Positions 9,080-17,428 of a DNA stretch of 27,188 nt are shown here, in pieces. Position 1 is the first letter of the stretch. Every line of letters begins with the position of its first letter. Source of the DNA: an uncultured Saprospiraceae bacterium (lineage in GTDB: Bacteria; Bacteroidota; Bacteroidia; Chitinophagales; Saprospiraceae); NCBI GenBank assembly GCA_938039305.1, contig CALHUZ010000242.1:1-27188 (forward strand), given 5' to 3'. The position numbers were made by a program, and so were the translations under genes. A model generated the notes under the pieces. That model worked only from the letters and a program-made list of their open reading frames with translations, ran no database searches and was not told where the DNA came from.

Positions 9080-10015
9080 ATGAATATATCCAAGTACTAC
9101 CTATTGTCATTGATCAGCATCATCTTGTTTCAGACAAGTTGTAAGTCTTCCGAGAAGATAAATAATCCAGCTCAGAAAGAGCAATCTAAAGCTATGGCTC
9201 AAGACAAGAGTCTACTTTGGGAGATTAGTGGCAACGGCCTGACTCAAAGCTCATATTTGTTTGGGACGATTCATATGATTGAGAGTGAGGATTACTTCTT
9301 ACCACAAGGCACATTGTCAGCGGTTGATAATTCATCTAAGATGATTTTTGAGATTGATATGGCAGATATGAGTGATCCTATGAAGTTGATGCCATTGTTG
9401 CAGAAAGCTTACATGAAAGGCGATACAACTCTTAAAGATTTAGTGACAGCTGAAGACTATACTTTAGTTGAAGATCACTTCAAAGAGCTGGGCTTGCCAT
9501 TGATGATGCTTGAGCGTATGAAGCCTATGTTTTTGACTGTATTTGCTTCAGGTGACTTTGATCCAAACGGATTAAACAACGGATCTATCAAATCCTACGA
9601 GATGGAGTTCGCAAAGATGGCTGAAGATGGTAACAAGGCAACTGGTGGGCTTGAAACTGTCGAATATCAGATCGGAGTTTTTGATAAGATCCCATATAAA
9701 GATCAAGCAGACATGCTGATGGAGGCATTGAAATCTTCAGACACAGAAGATGATACCTTTCAGCAACTTGTTGATCTTTACAAAGAGCAAGATATATATG
9801 GACTTTTTGAGATGATGAAGGAAGATGAGTCTATTGAGGAGTTTGAAGATGTCCTTCTTTATCAACGTAATAAGAATTGGATTCCTATCATGGAAGAAGA
9901 GATGAAGCAACAGCGTGTATTCTTTGCAGTGGGTGCTGGCCACTTAGGTGGCGACTTGGGAGTGATCAATCTTTTAAGGCTTCAAGGATTTACATTAAGT
10001 GCTATAAAAAGCTAG
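9080..10015 (+). CDS. TraB/GumN family lipoprotein
   Basis: 311 aa. The signal peptide ends in a lipobox-like FQTSC (Cys21), so it is probably membrane-anchored outside the cytoplasm. The family landmarks are YLFGTIHM near the mature N-terminus and the C-terminal FFAVGAGHLGG followed by GVINLLRLQGF. The GT-H and GxxH pair are the conserved residues of the TraB/GumN fold, proposed to be a metal-dependent peptidase-like (Tiki-related) fold. Biological role in bacteria is mostly unknown. It is followed by the gamma-carbonic anhydrase gene after only 4 bases, so the two are almost certainly cotranscribed. Family call is firm, enzymatic activity is not established. Confidence 0.85.
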   Translation: MNISKYYLLSLISIILFQTSCKSSEKINNPAQKEQSKAMAQDKSLLWEISGNGLTQSSYLFGTIHMIESEDYFLPQGTLSAVDNSSKMIFEIDMADMSDPMKLMPLLQKAYMKGDTTLKDLVTAEDYTLVEDHFKELGLPLMMLERMKPMFLTVFASGDFDPNGLNNGSIKSYEMEFAKMAEDGNKATGGLETVEYQIGVFDKIPYKDQADMLMEALKSSDTEDDTFQQLVDLYKEQDIYGLFEMMKEDESIEEFEDVLLYQRNKNWIPIMEEEMKQQRVFFAVGAGHLGGDLGVINLLRLQGFTLSAIKS

Positions 10016-10019
10016 TCAA

Positions 10020-10547
10020 TTGGCGCTGATTATTCCTTTGGGAGACAAGACTCCTGAGATACACGAATCATGTTGGCTTGCGCCAAATGCTACAATCATC
10101 GGGGATGTTATCTTAGGTGAAGAGTGTACCGTTTGGTTTTCTGCAGTCGTTCGTGGCGATGTATGTCGCATAGAGGTTGGATCTAAGACTAACATCCAAG
10201 ACGGTGTCATCATACATGGCACTTATAAAAAGTCCAATACTAAAATAGGTAGTGAAGTATCCATCGGTCACGGAGCCGTGCTTCATGGTTGCCACATTCA
10301 TGACAGAGTACTTGTAGGCATGAAGGCTGTGATTATGGACGGTGCTGAAGTATCGTCCAATGTAATCGTAGCCGCTGGTGCAGTAGTTTTGGAAAATGCA
10401 AAATTAGAATCTGGATACATCTATGCCGGGGTTCCTGCCAAACCGGTTAAAAAGATAGACACAGAACAAACTGAGTTTCACATCAATCGTACAGCTGATG
10501 CATATCTGCTTTATTCTTCTTGGTATCAGGAGGAAAGCCCATCTTAA
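10020..10547 (+). CDS. Gamma-class carbonic anhydrase-like hexapeptide protein (TTG start)
   Basis: 175 aa left-handed beta-helix protein of the YrdA/PaaY/Cam group. Zinc ligands are His66 (IIHGTY) and the His84/His89 pair (SIGHGAVLHG), with the same five-residue spacing as in Cam. Arg46 and Asp48 (VVRGDV) and Gln60/Asp61 match the structural residues of the family. It may hydrate CO2, though many YrdA-type members have not shown this activity. The start is a TTG: an in-frame stop at 10005 leaves no ATG or GTG before the conserved N-terminus M-A-L-I-x-P. The TraB gene ends 4 bases upstream, so it is translated from the same transcript. The cytochrome gene converges 10 bases after the stop. 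Confidence 0.9.
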   Translation: MALIIPLGDKTPEIHESCWLAPNATIIGDVILGEECTVWFSAVVRGDVCRIEVGSKTNIQDGVIIHGTYKKSNTKIGSEVSIGHGAVLHGCHIHDRVLVGMKAVIMDGAEVSSNVIVAAGAVVLENAKLESGYIYAGVPAKPVKKIDTEQTEFHINRTADAYLLYSSWYQEESPS

Positions 10548-10557
10548 AAAACACCTT

Positions 10558-11583
10558 TTACATGTCCTCGGCGGACTGAGTCAAATAGGCTCTTAAGTCC
10601 GTCAGTTGCTGATTGCTCATTCGTTCTTCAGTATATCTCGGCATATACGACTTCTTCCCATATTTAGAAAAGGTACCATATCGCGCGACTTGATATATAG
10701 AATGCCTGTTGTATGTATCTGCCTTGTCATTGAGATGCGATAAGCTCATCTTTCCTTTGTCAAGATTTAGAAAAGAGTACTTACTCTGAAAGTGGCAGTG
10801 CAGACAACTATTTTCATATATGAGTTTACCATTTCTGGCGTTTCCAGCCATACCAAAACCTATCTTTCGATCCGGCGGTGGAAGTACAAAAGTTGCATTG
10901 GATTGTTTCTTATACTTCGTATTTAACAACTTTACTCCTTCTTCGTGAAGGGCAGGTATCTCCAATGCCTCTGCTAAAGAAACCAATTCAGCATCCGACA
11001 GATTTAGGTCTTTTAACTTTAAGTCTATCTTCCAGAGATAGGCCAGAATTGATTCTAATTCCCAATCTTTCAATTTGCGACCCTGAGCACATTCTAATGC
11101 ACAGAGCTGTATGGCTCCTCTTATGTCATTGCGAGCTGGAGCTACAAGATCTCCATACTTCTTTTCGTAGTCGCCGTTATAGTACGTATCCCTATTCACA
11201 GCTCCATATAGAGTTGTTGCTTGAAGAAACGGTAGCCCTTGTTCTGCCGTATATACAAGACGTGCTTCAGGAGTTACATAAGCAAGATTAGGATCTTCTC
11301 TTTTTACGTTGTGACATGACGTACAGACGAAGTGCTTACTTTGACGTCTGGCTTTCTTTTGTCCATCTCTTTTTGAAACGCCATACTTGACTATATCTTC
11401 CCCTACTGCAGCGCTAACTCCTTTGATTCTCTTATTCGGCTTTTTAGCACTAAGATCCTTTCCATAAGCCTCTTCTAATTCAGCAAGACTAAGCGATCTA
11501 TCTACCTTCACCTTCTTTTGCATTGGCATAAATGCCACAAAAGCCATAAACAACAAAATTCCTATTATGATCTTTTTAATCAA
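10558..11583 (-). CDS. Dihaem c-type cytochrome
   Basis: 341 aa. The N-terminus MIKKIIIGILLFMAFVAF is a signal peptide or membrane anchor. Two covalent haem c sites are visible: C87-T-S-C90-H91 and C260-L-H-C263-H264. Candidate distal Met ligands lie in the C-terminal part (KGKMSLSHL, KKSYMPRY). An electron-transfer role in the periplasm is likely; this layout is common in Bacteroidota respiratory clusters. The start is a TTG, because an in-frame stop at 11590-11592 leaves no upstream ATG; ATG codons at residues 13 or 20 would remove the basic n-region, so TTG is preferred. The DUF5777 gene ends 11 bases upstream, so the two form one transcript. The partner oxidase or donor is not in the window. 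Confidence 0.87.
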   Translation of the reverse strand: MIKKIIIGILLFMAFVAFMPMQKKVKVDRSLSLAELEEAYGKDLSAKKPNKRIKGVSAAVGEDIVKYGVSKRDGQKKARRQSKHFVCTSCHNVKREDPNLAYVTPEARLVYTAEQGLPFLQATTLYGAVNRDTYYNGDYEKKYGDLVAPARNDIRGAIQLCALECAQGRKLKDWELESILAYLWKIDLKLKDLNLSDAELVSLAEALEIPALHEEGVKLLNTKYKKQSNATFVLPPPDRKIGFGMAGNARNGKLIYENSCLHCHFQSKYSFLNLDKGKMSLSHLNDKADTYNRHSIYQVARYGTFSKYGKKSYMPRYTEERMSNQQLTDLRAYLTQSAEDM

Positions 11584-11594
11584 GATATTCTATT

Positions 11595-12497
11595 CTACAT
11601 GTTGAATAATCGGGAGATCGTAAACCCAAGTCTAAATTCCCCATCGCTCCAATTACTTCTTGTATAGGGGATATAATCTGTCTCTGAGAGACCTTGAGAA
11701 TTTGTCAGATTTATTTGAAAAACGTGACCTCCACCTGTATCAAATTCAAAACCTACTCCTATAGAAGGATAGTAACCGTTATCACCAGATCTTAATTCTG
11801 ATAATACTGGAAAAGTAACATCGCCTAACACCGCCATAGCCTTCGTGACTTGAGCTCTGATTCCTCCTCCTATACTTACTAAGTCATTTTCATCTCCAGT
11901 AAGCACCACATTTCGATATGTCCATTGTGCATTAAACTGGCCTGATATACGATCTGAAAATTTTCTCGCTATGTGCAAACCAATATGGGATGTAAGCCTA
12001 TGAGATCCTTTTGCGAAAAAATTAAGCACACTTTCCAACTCACTCTTCTGCATCGTAGAGTATGATATGGCTCCTAATACCGAAAGGCTAAATGGTAAGT
12101 TACCGTTATGCTCCTGTGTCATGATTCTTGCCTTAAACAAGCCATTCAAGTTTTGCTTCAGCGGTCCTGATCCTTTAGTTCTAGCTATACCTACCATTAG
12201 TCTGTCCGTTATCCCATATTCAAAACCTATGGAAACATCTGAGGCATTCTCCAGACCAAAGAATGTCGGCCATCCTCCATTAGATCCAGCCAAATCTCCA
12301 AAGCGGTGAGCTATCCTAAAATCTAACTTACGAGCAGGAAGTGTCTCAACTGAGTGAGAATTGATTATTCTTGAGTGCCTGAAGGTCTGAACAACAGGAA
12401 TTTCTGATTCAGCTGATTGTCCATCTTTTTGAGTTGACTGACCATATGAATGATGACAAATGAATAATAAAATTAAGAAAGCAACAGCTTTGTACAT
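11595..12497 (-). CDS. DUF5777-type outer-membrane beta-barrel protein
   Basis: 300 aa. Signal peptide 1-19 (ends SYGQ). The mature protein alternates short beta strands with turns (for example TLPARKLDFRIAHRFGDLAG, then FGLENASDVSIGFEYGITDRLMVGIAR) and ends in an aromatic-containing strand, GFTISRLFNM, as expected of an outer-membrane barrel. The block 'ARKLDFRIAHRFGDL' is typical of DUF5777, a Bacteroidota family often beside c-type cytochromes. It is the first gene of a two-gene unit with the dihaem cytochrome 11 bases downstream. Role is unknown: a porin or an outer-membrane scaffold for the cytochrome is a reasonable guess. The ATG start yields a full signal peptide. Confidence 0.8.
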   Translation of the reverse strand: MYKAVAFLILLFICHHSYGQSTQKDGQSAESEIPVVQTFRHSRIINSHSVETLPARKLDFRIAHRFGDLAGSNGGWPTFFGLENASDVSIGFEYGITDRLMVGIARTKGSGPLKQNLNGLFKARIMTQEHNGNLPFSLSVLGAISYSTMQKSELESVLNFFAKGSHRLTSHIGLHIARKFSDRISGQFNAQWTYRNVVLTGDENDLVSIGGGIRAQVTKAMAVLGDVTFPVLSELRSGDNGYYPSIGVGFEFDTGGGHVFQINLTNSQGLSETDYIPYTRSNWSDGEFRLGFTISRLFNM

Positions 12498-12539
12498 ATA
12501 ACCAAATAATTAATGGTAGATCAAAAACTCTTTTTAGCC

Positions 12540-12547
12540 TAAATTTG
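12540..12547 (+). promoter_or_regulatory. Candidate -7 promoter element for the bacilliredoxin gene
   Basis: TAAATTTG matches TAnnTTTG exactly and would give a leader of about 60 nt to the ATG at 12617. It lies in the 119-base divergent region between the DUF5777 gene and the bacilliredoxin gene. No convincing -33 element was seen. Confidence 0.45.
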
Positions 12548-12616
12548 TATTGTATAACGAAGGCGTGATAGAGTAACGCAATATTTGCATAAAAATCTTA
12601 ATAAAGAACAAATAAA

Positions 12617-13030
12617 ATGTATCCAGTAGAATTAACTATACCAATGTCCAAGGATCTTACAGATTTTGGATTTGAAAGTCTGTCATCTGACACAGATGTG
12701 ATCAAAGCTTTAGACAATAACACTGGCACGACATTGCTTGTTGTCAATAGTGTTTGTGGTTGTGCCGCTGCTAATGCTCGTCCAGGTGCTAAGATGGCTA
12801 TTCAGAATAGCAAAAAGCCAGATCATTGCTACACAGTTTTCGCAGGTGTAGACAAAGATGCAGTTGAAAAGGCAAGAGAGTTTTTACTCCCTTATCCTCC
12901 ATCATCGCCGGCGATTGCACTTTTTAAAGATGGCAAGCTTGTTCATATGTTGGAGAGACACCACATCGAAGGACGCTCAGCTCAAATGATAGCAGAAAAT
13001 TTAGTAGGAGCGTTTAATCAGTTCTGCTAA
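12617..13030 (+). CDS. BrxA/BrxB-family bacilliredoxin
   Basis: 137 aa, the usual size of the YphP/YqiW (DUF1094) family. The redox motif is C47-G-C49 in VNSVCGCAAANARPG, which is the BrxA/BrxB signature; other family blocks are YPPSSPAIALFKDGKLVHMLERHHIEGRS split over residues 95-123. In Firmicutes these cytoplasmic thioredoxin-fold proteins remove bacillithiol from S-bacillithiolated proteins. Whether this host makes bacillithiol cannot be told from the window, so disulfide isomerase-like work with another thiol is possible. It is transcribed alone, with its own promoter candidate, and meets a strong hairpin at 13104-13136 after its stop. Confidence 0.9.
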   Translation: MYPVELTIPMSKDLTDFGFESLSSDTDVIKALDNNTGTTLLVVNSVCGCAAANARPGAKMAIQNSKKPDHCYTVFAGVDKDAVEKAREFLLPYPPSSPAIALFKDGKLVHMLERHHIEGRSAQMIAENLVGAFNQFC

Positions 13031-13103
13031 ACAGCATTCAGACATACAATAGCTAATTAATGTAGTGCATAGATAAATTATGTGCTACCTAGAAATAAGC
13101 AAA

Positions 13104-13136
13104 AAATAGCCCCTACAGAATCTGTAGGGGCTATTT
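13104..13136 (-). terminator. Rho-independent terminator of gene A, possibly bidirectional
   Basis: A 16-base perfect inverted repeat (13104-13119 and 13121-13136) around one central base, with a GC core GCCCC/GGGGC. Read on the minus strand it ends in a run of six T (13106 down to 13101), 29 bases after the stop of gene A. It may also stop plus-strand transcription from the bacilliredoxin gene, but there the T-run is weaker. Confidence 0.85.
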
Positions 13137-13164
13137 AAATATTTAGACTAAACAGTTACCATCC

Positions 13165-16100
13165 TTACTTGGTAACTTGGATTAATTCGTATTGCTGTAT
13201 ATCTCCTATTCTTACTAGCACTATATAAGACCCTACAGAAAGATCTGCGCAGTTTATATCTATCGTATTGAGCCCTGCTGACAATTTATGAGATGTGGAT
13301 TGTCTCACTGTTCTACCCATCAGATCAGTCATAGTTACTTGTGCAACATCTGAAGTCATGACGAATAGTTCCAATTGGGTGTTGACACTTACAGGGTTAG
13401 GATATGCTTTTAGACTTGGTTGAGCATTAAGTACAACATCGATTGCTATAATCTCACTATACTCATATCCTCCATCATAATCCATTTGCTTTAAGCGATA
13501 GTAGTACGTACCACTTCGGCTTATATCACCATCCACGAAACTGTAGTTGTTGACATCCGTTGATGTACCATTTCCATCAACTGTACCAGCTAATTCAAAC
13601 TCGCCATCACTCCCTATCAATCTCTCTATTTCAAATCTATCATTGTTAATCTCTGATGCCGTAGTCCAATCAAGAACATTGGTATTATTCTTAGCATCAC
13701 GTCTACCGCTAAAGGCCGTCAATTCAACTGGGAGTGTCTCCATTCTCAGTCCTCCATTAATACCTTGGACTGTATCAGCTGGGCTTACAAAGAAGACTCC
13801 TGTCGTACCCGAATTAACATCGACGTCACTATCTAAAAGTGGATCATCTCCTTGATTAGGATTAACAAAGAATTCTCCAGAAGTATTCGCTCTAAATGAG
13901 ACTTTATAAGAACCCGCTATGATAGAATTTAGACAATATCTTCCATTCTCATCCGTCACAGCTATTCTTCTGATCTGATCGTCATTGTTATCTAAAAGCA
14001 ATACTTCAGAGTTAGCAACTAAGGAATCAACACCTTCATCATATATGCCTTCGGTACCCATTTCATTTTCTTGCCAAAGCAATCCACATACTGTACCTCC
14101 AGTGTATATACCGAAGTCGACATCCATAGTCTTGACACCTGAGTTAGTTGAAACTAAGGCAGTCGTTCCAGGCCCATTGATACCCGTGGCATCACTATCT
14201 CTTGATTCATCTGTCGACACATTAGGAAGCGTCAACACTTTTCCAGATGGAAGTATAATCTCTACATAATAGTCTCGGACCGGCACATTATCAAAACAAT
14301 AGAATCCTGGCAACCCACTTACTGGATCAGTCAGAGATACTGTTGTTGCGATACGTTCTCCATCAGCGCTGTATAAATTGATGGTTACACCATCGACTCC
14401 TACTTCTGTCTCATCTCTTCTTCCATCTCCATCTCCGTCTTCCCAGACGAATCCTCCGACTCCTGTAGATGTCCTAAATCCAGCATCTATATCATTCTTA
14501 TTCTCACCTTCTACAACCGCAATAGTTGTAGTCAGACCAGCGTCATTTATATCACTGTCACCAGCCCCGTCTCCTTGATTCTGAGTCGTCGGGACAAAGC
14601 CTTGAGGTGATTCTACACCTACTATATAACTACTTCTGTATACTTTGAACTCATAATATCCAGGTTCTCCTGTGTCTGGATGATTACCAGTTGTAGTCGT
14701 ACAAGAAGGGAAGTCTGCAAAATCAGGTGCTCCATTATTATCAAAGTCTGTAAATAGATTAACCGTCACTCCGTTGAGGCCACTTTCATTCGCGTCTTGA
14801 CGACCATTTCCATTAAGGTCTTCCCAAACAAAATCTCCAACTGTTGCTATTTCGTCTCCAGTTATTTCTTGAGTAACTACCCCAATACAACCATTGGATA
14901 AAGTGACAGTTACTGTATAGTTCGCTGGGTCTGTCGCTGATACTTCGATAAAGGATTCTTCAGAACCAGTACTCCATAAGTAAGAATCAAAAGTCTCCCC
15001 TACTTGAAGTATCGCTGTAGTTGTGATATCGCAACCCTTCAGATCGAAGAATATAGTTGGATTAAGCTGATCACAAACTCCGATTAACTCAGTATCCGTG
15101 ATCACTAAACTACCTGGTGCTATAGCACTTATATCAGATCCAACTTCAAGCCCTGCTACTGTTGTACCAGAAGCGAAGTTCAATCCATAAGCTACATATA
15201 CTCCCTCTCCTATGTCGGCAAATGTTGTTTCTGTTCCTATGATTAAGATGATACCATTTTCGTCTGTTAGGACTATATTATTTGTACGCTGTGGGTCATC
15301 CGATAAAGTAAGATCAGTTGTCACAGTCTCACCAAGACAGAAATTACACTTTGCAAGATCATTACAAACTGTAAATCCAACTGGCGATCCGATTACAAAA
15401 CAATCATCATCACCAGTTATATCAGCAATATTTGAATCAACTGTCGCACCTGTTAAAGTGACTGTTGTTGATCTAAAGTTGATAGCATATACGTTGAAGA
15501 ACCCTTCATTCAATATGTCAAATGTTGGTGTCCCGTTAGTTACATCTATAATGGTCCCGTCTGCCGCAGTAAGGACATAAGTGGTTGTATAATTATCTGT
15601 TTGATTTCCTCCTGTAGCGGTAAGTGTTACTGTACCTACTGTGTAATCGCATAAAGCACTATCCTCAGCTGTTAGATCAGGTACAACACTGTTACAAGTA
15701 GTGGCACAATCTGCAAATGGTCCACAACTTGGATCAAGACAGTCTATAAGACCATCGTTGTCATTATCTATATTATCATTACAATCGATGTCGTTTCCTT
15801 CTTCTACTCCTACTGGACAAGACACGTCAAAACATGCTCCATCTCCAGTTGAGCTGTCTATATCTCCAAAGCCATCTGCTACTGGAAGGGTACTCATCAC
15901 AAGGTCTGGACCCATCCATGCATCGACTTCTACCATTGAACCATTATAAGGTTCTGTCACCCCAAATCTGGCCCAAGTTGCCTCAAAACAATCATCAGCT
16001 CCCGCTACTGCGGACTCTGACATCACAAAACATAATTCACCTGTCTTAACTGGAAATCCTGGTATTACTTCAACCGTACTTCCGACAGTAGGATCAGCTA

Positions 16101-17169
16101 GTTGTATAGTGAAATTGATAAAACCAAGAGTAGCTTCAAAAGGTAGATCACCAACACCAACAGCTGCTACATTTTCTATAGGCGTGGACGCCTGTAAGGC
16201 AAGATCTTGATAATCAGAGCCTAAGGTACTTGCTCCTGAAACATAGGAGCCAACAGCACTATTATAAAATAATTGATATCTCTGACTTCCAAGTATAAAT
16301 GAAGAATCATTAGCTGAACCGATATTGATATCGTAACATGCCATTCTTGTAGAACAATCTATATTATTGAATGCAAGCTCGACATTGAATTCGTTAGCAG
16401 GTGGAGCACATGGCACAGTGGCAGCACAATCAGGATCTGCACAATCTATTAATCCATCATTGTCGTTGTCTATTCCATCTGCACAATTGAGATCAGTATT
16501 TTCATTTCCATCTCCTCCACACAGAGAAGAAATACAGGAGCCATCACCATCATCTGCATCTAAATCATCAAATTCATTTCCTTCTGCCGGTGTTGTCACA
16601 TTGGGACCTGCCCATTCTGATATTTCAACGAAGGCTGTTGCAATTCCATCAGTCTTTCCCATTTGGGCCCAAACTAAAGACAGACACTCTGATCCATTGT
16701 CTATGACTTCTTGTGTGAGCTCGAAGCAGATCTTTGTGGTTGACATATAATCACCATTTGCCGGAAGGTCAATACCTCCATTGGTGAGGTTCATAAGATC
16801 GACTGAGTAATTAAGGAAACCTAATGTTGCCTTAAATGGCAAATCTCCTGGAAAACCAGATGCGTCTACTCCTTGAACATCTGCCGTTATGAGGGCTTCA
16901 GAATATTGATCTGGGTCAAGCACTCGTTCTGCAGATCCTTCTACATAAGATGCCATAGAGGCGTCATAATATATACGGTAATTCTGACCAGCCAAGTTCC
17001 AAGCAGTGCCATCGCCGGACCTCACTTGCGTGTTGTAGCATATCTGTCGCGATTCACATGCAATACTGTCAACTGTGAAACGTACATCAAATTGCTGCTG
17101 ACTCCAGAGTCCACTAGAACAAAGCAGGCAAGCTACCGCCATTAGGGTTTTTATCGTTTTCATCATCAT
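13165..17169 (-). CDS. Gene A: large secreted protein with two AGQNYRI-type domains, calcium-type loops, SdrD-B-like domains and T9SS signal
   Basis: 1334 aa. Order: signal peptide (1-24); domain copy 1 (27-190); Cys-framed Asp/Asn loop (228-254, CADGIDNDNDGLIDC); domain copy 2 (261-422); second loop (462-488); a Cys-containing beta-rich stretch (about 490-770, with YLWSTGSEES, a PKD/Ig-like block); three SdrD-B-like domains (about 775-893, 902-1020 and 1024-1140; GDFVWEDLNGNGRQD, GGFVWEDGDGDGRRD, CGLLWQENEMG); an 'LPVELTAF...LDWTTASEINND' domain (1143-1245); and a T9SS sorting domain (about 1250-1334, AYPNPVS). It should be exported and attached to the cell surface or matrix. B-type domains and the D-x-D-x-D-G loops are known calcium binders in other proteins. 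Last of four related genes; preceded by gene B's terminator. Start could be any of three consecutive ATGs. Confidence 0.9.
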   Translation of the reverse strand: MMMKTIKTLMAVACLLCSSGLWSQQQFDVRFTVDSIACESRQICYNTQVRSGDGTAWNLAGQNYRIYYDASMASYVEGSAERVLDPDQYSEALITADVQGVDASGFPGDLPFKATLGFLNYSVDLMNLTNGGIDLPANGDYMSTTKICFELTQEVIDNGSECLSLVWAQMGKTDGIATAFVEISEWAGPNVTTPAEGNEFDDLDADDGDGSCISSLCGGDGNENTDLNCADGIDNDNDGLIDCADPDCAATVPCAPPANEFNVELAFNNIDCSTRMACYDINIGSANDSSFILGSQRYQLFYNSAVGSYVSGASTLGSDYQDLALQASTPIENVAAVGVGDLPFEATLGFINFTIQLADPTVGSTVEVIPGFPVKTGELCFVMSESAVAGADDCFEATWARFGVTEPYNGSMVEVDAWMGPDLVMSTLPVADGFGDIDSSTGDGACFDVSCPVGVEEGNDIDCNDNIDNDNDGLIDCLDPSCGPFADCATTCNSVVPDLTAEDSALCDYTVGTVTLTATGGNQTDNYTTTYVLTAADGTIIDVTNGTPTFDILNEGFFNVYAINFRSTTVTLTGATVDSNIADITGDDDCFVIGSPVGFTVCNDLAKCNFCLGETVTTDLTLSDDPQRTNNIVLTDENGIILIIGTETTFADIGEGVYVAYGLNFASGTTVAGLEVGSDISAIAPGSLVITDTELIGVCDQLNPTIFFDLKGCDITTTAILQVGETFDSYLWSTGSEESFIEVSATDPANYTVTVTLSNGCIGVVTQEITGDEIATVGDFVWEDLNGNGRQDANESGLNGVTVNLFTDFDNNGAPDFADFPSCTTTTGNHPDTGEPGYYEFKVYRSSYIVGVESPQGFVPTTQNQGDGAGDSDINDAGLTTTIAVVEGENKNDIDAGFRTSTGVGGFVWEDGDGDGRRDETEVGVDGVTINLYSADGERIATTVSLTDPVSGLPGFYCFDNVPVRDYYVEIILPSGKVLTLPNVSTDESRDSDATGINGPGTTALVSTNSGVKTMDVDFGIYTGGTVCGLLWQENEMGTEGIYDEGVDSLVANSEVLLLDNNDDQIRRIAVTDENGRYCLNSIIAGSYKVSFRANTSGEFFVNPNQGDDPLLDSDVDVNSGTTGVFFVSPADTVQGINGGLRMETLPVELTAFSGRRDAKNNTNVLDWTTASEINNDRFEIERLIGSDGEFELAGTVDGNGTSTDVNNYSFVDGDISRSGTYYYRLKQMDYDGGYEYSEIIAIDVVLNAQPSLKAYPNPVSVNTQLELFVMTSDVAQVTMTDLMGRTVRQSTSHKLSAGLNTIDINCADLSVGSYIVLVRIGDIQQYELIQVTK
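15706..15786 (-). repeat. Second Cys-framed calcium-type loop of gene A
   Basis: Residues 462-488. Pattern D-C-x-D-x-I-D-N-D-N-D-G-L-I-D-C-x-D-x-x-C, the same as the loop at residues 228-254 and exactly 234 residues later. It resembles MopE-like or thrombospondin type 3-like acidic metal-binding loops; metal binding is inferred. Confidence 0.75.
15904..16389 (-). repeat. AGQNYRI-type domain, copy A2
   Basis: Residues 261-422 of gene A. The core is diverged to LGSQRYQLFY (293-302) but GDLPFEATLGFINFTIQL (340-357), ELCF and a V-E-V-D-A-W motif align with copy A1. Cys272, Cys278, Cys380 and Cys394 match Cys38, Cys44, Cys148 and Cys162 of A1. Confidence 0.85.
16408..16488 (-). repeat. First Cys-framed calcium-type loop of gene A
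   Basis: Residues 228-254, N-C-A-D-G-I-D-N-D-N-D-G-L-I-D-C-A-D-P-D-C. It sits between the two domain copies and repeats at residues 462-488. Confidence 0.75.
16600..17091 (-). repeat. AGQNYRI-type domain, copy A1
   Basis: Residues 27-190 of gene A. Landmarks: FDVRF (27-31), ICYNTQV (43-49), LAGQNYRIYY (59-68), VDASG (101-105), LGFLNYSVDL (116-125), KICFEL (146-151), LVWA (165-168) and ATAFVEISEW (177-186). These serve as the reference for the other four copies. Confidence 0.9.
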
Positions 17170-17181
17170 ACATTAAATGGT

Positions 17182-17199
17182 CTCGAGAATGTCCTCGAG
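17182..17199 (-). promoter_or_regulatory. Small hairpin in the leader of gene A
   Basis: CTCGAG (17182-17187) and CTCGAG (17194-17199) form a 6-bp stem with a 6-base loop, ending 12 bases before the gene A start codon. Two more G-C pairs are possible beyond a mismatch. It might affect translation; a chance inverted repeat cannot be excluded. Confidence 0.35.
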
Positions 17200-17332
17200 C
17201 CCAATTAGGGGCCAAATTAACATATTAATTTTAATTAACATGCATGACTCACATGATTTTAACACTTTATATATAGCGAAAATCAATAATATGTCAATTT
17301 TGGTATGAAATGTGTTGAGATAGACGCATAAA

Positions 17333-17365
17333 AAAAGCTCCTTGATAAATTATCAAGGAGCTTTT
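17333..17365 (-). terminator. Rho-independent terminator after gene B
   Basis: A perfect 16-base inverted repeat (17333-17348 and 17350-17365) around one base, core AGCTCCTTGATAA. On the minus strand it ends in a T-run (17336 down to 17331). It lies 64 bases after the gene B stop and separates B from A, so A needs its own promoter. A one-mismatch -7 element (TTAATTTG at 17220-17213, minus strand) stands about 44 bases before the gene A start. Confidence 0.85.
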
Positions 17366-17428
17366 ATATCTCTTTAAATATCTCTGACTGATTCTACAAA
17401 AGAGAAAAGTCTGAGTATTATTTATTGA

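Noticed and set aside
10878..11291. Plus-strand open frame of 137 codons inside the cytochrome gene
   Set aside because: It is antisense to a coding region with two haem sites; its composition (Leu/Ser-rich) is that of a shadow frame.
13547..17145. Several plus-strand open frames of 60-130 codons across gene A
   Set aside because: They are Ser/Pro/Thr-rich shadows of the Asp/Gly/Thr-rich gene A and show no start context or known motif.
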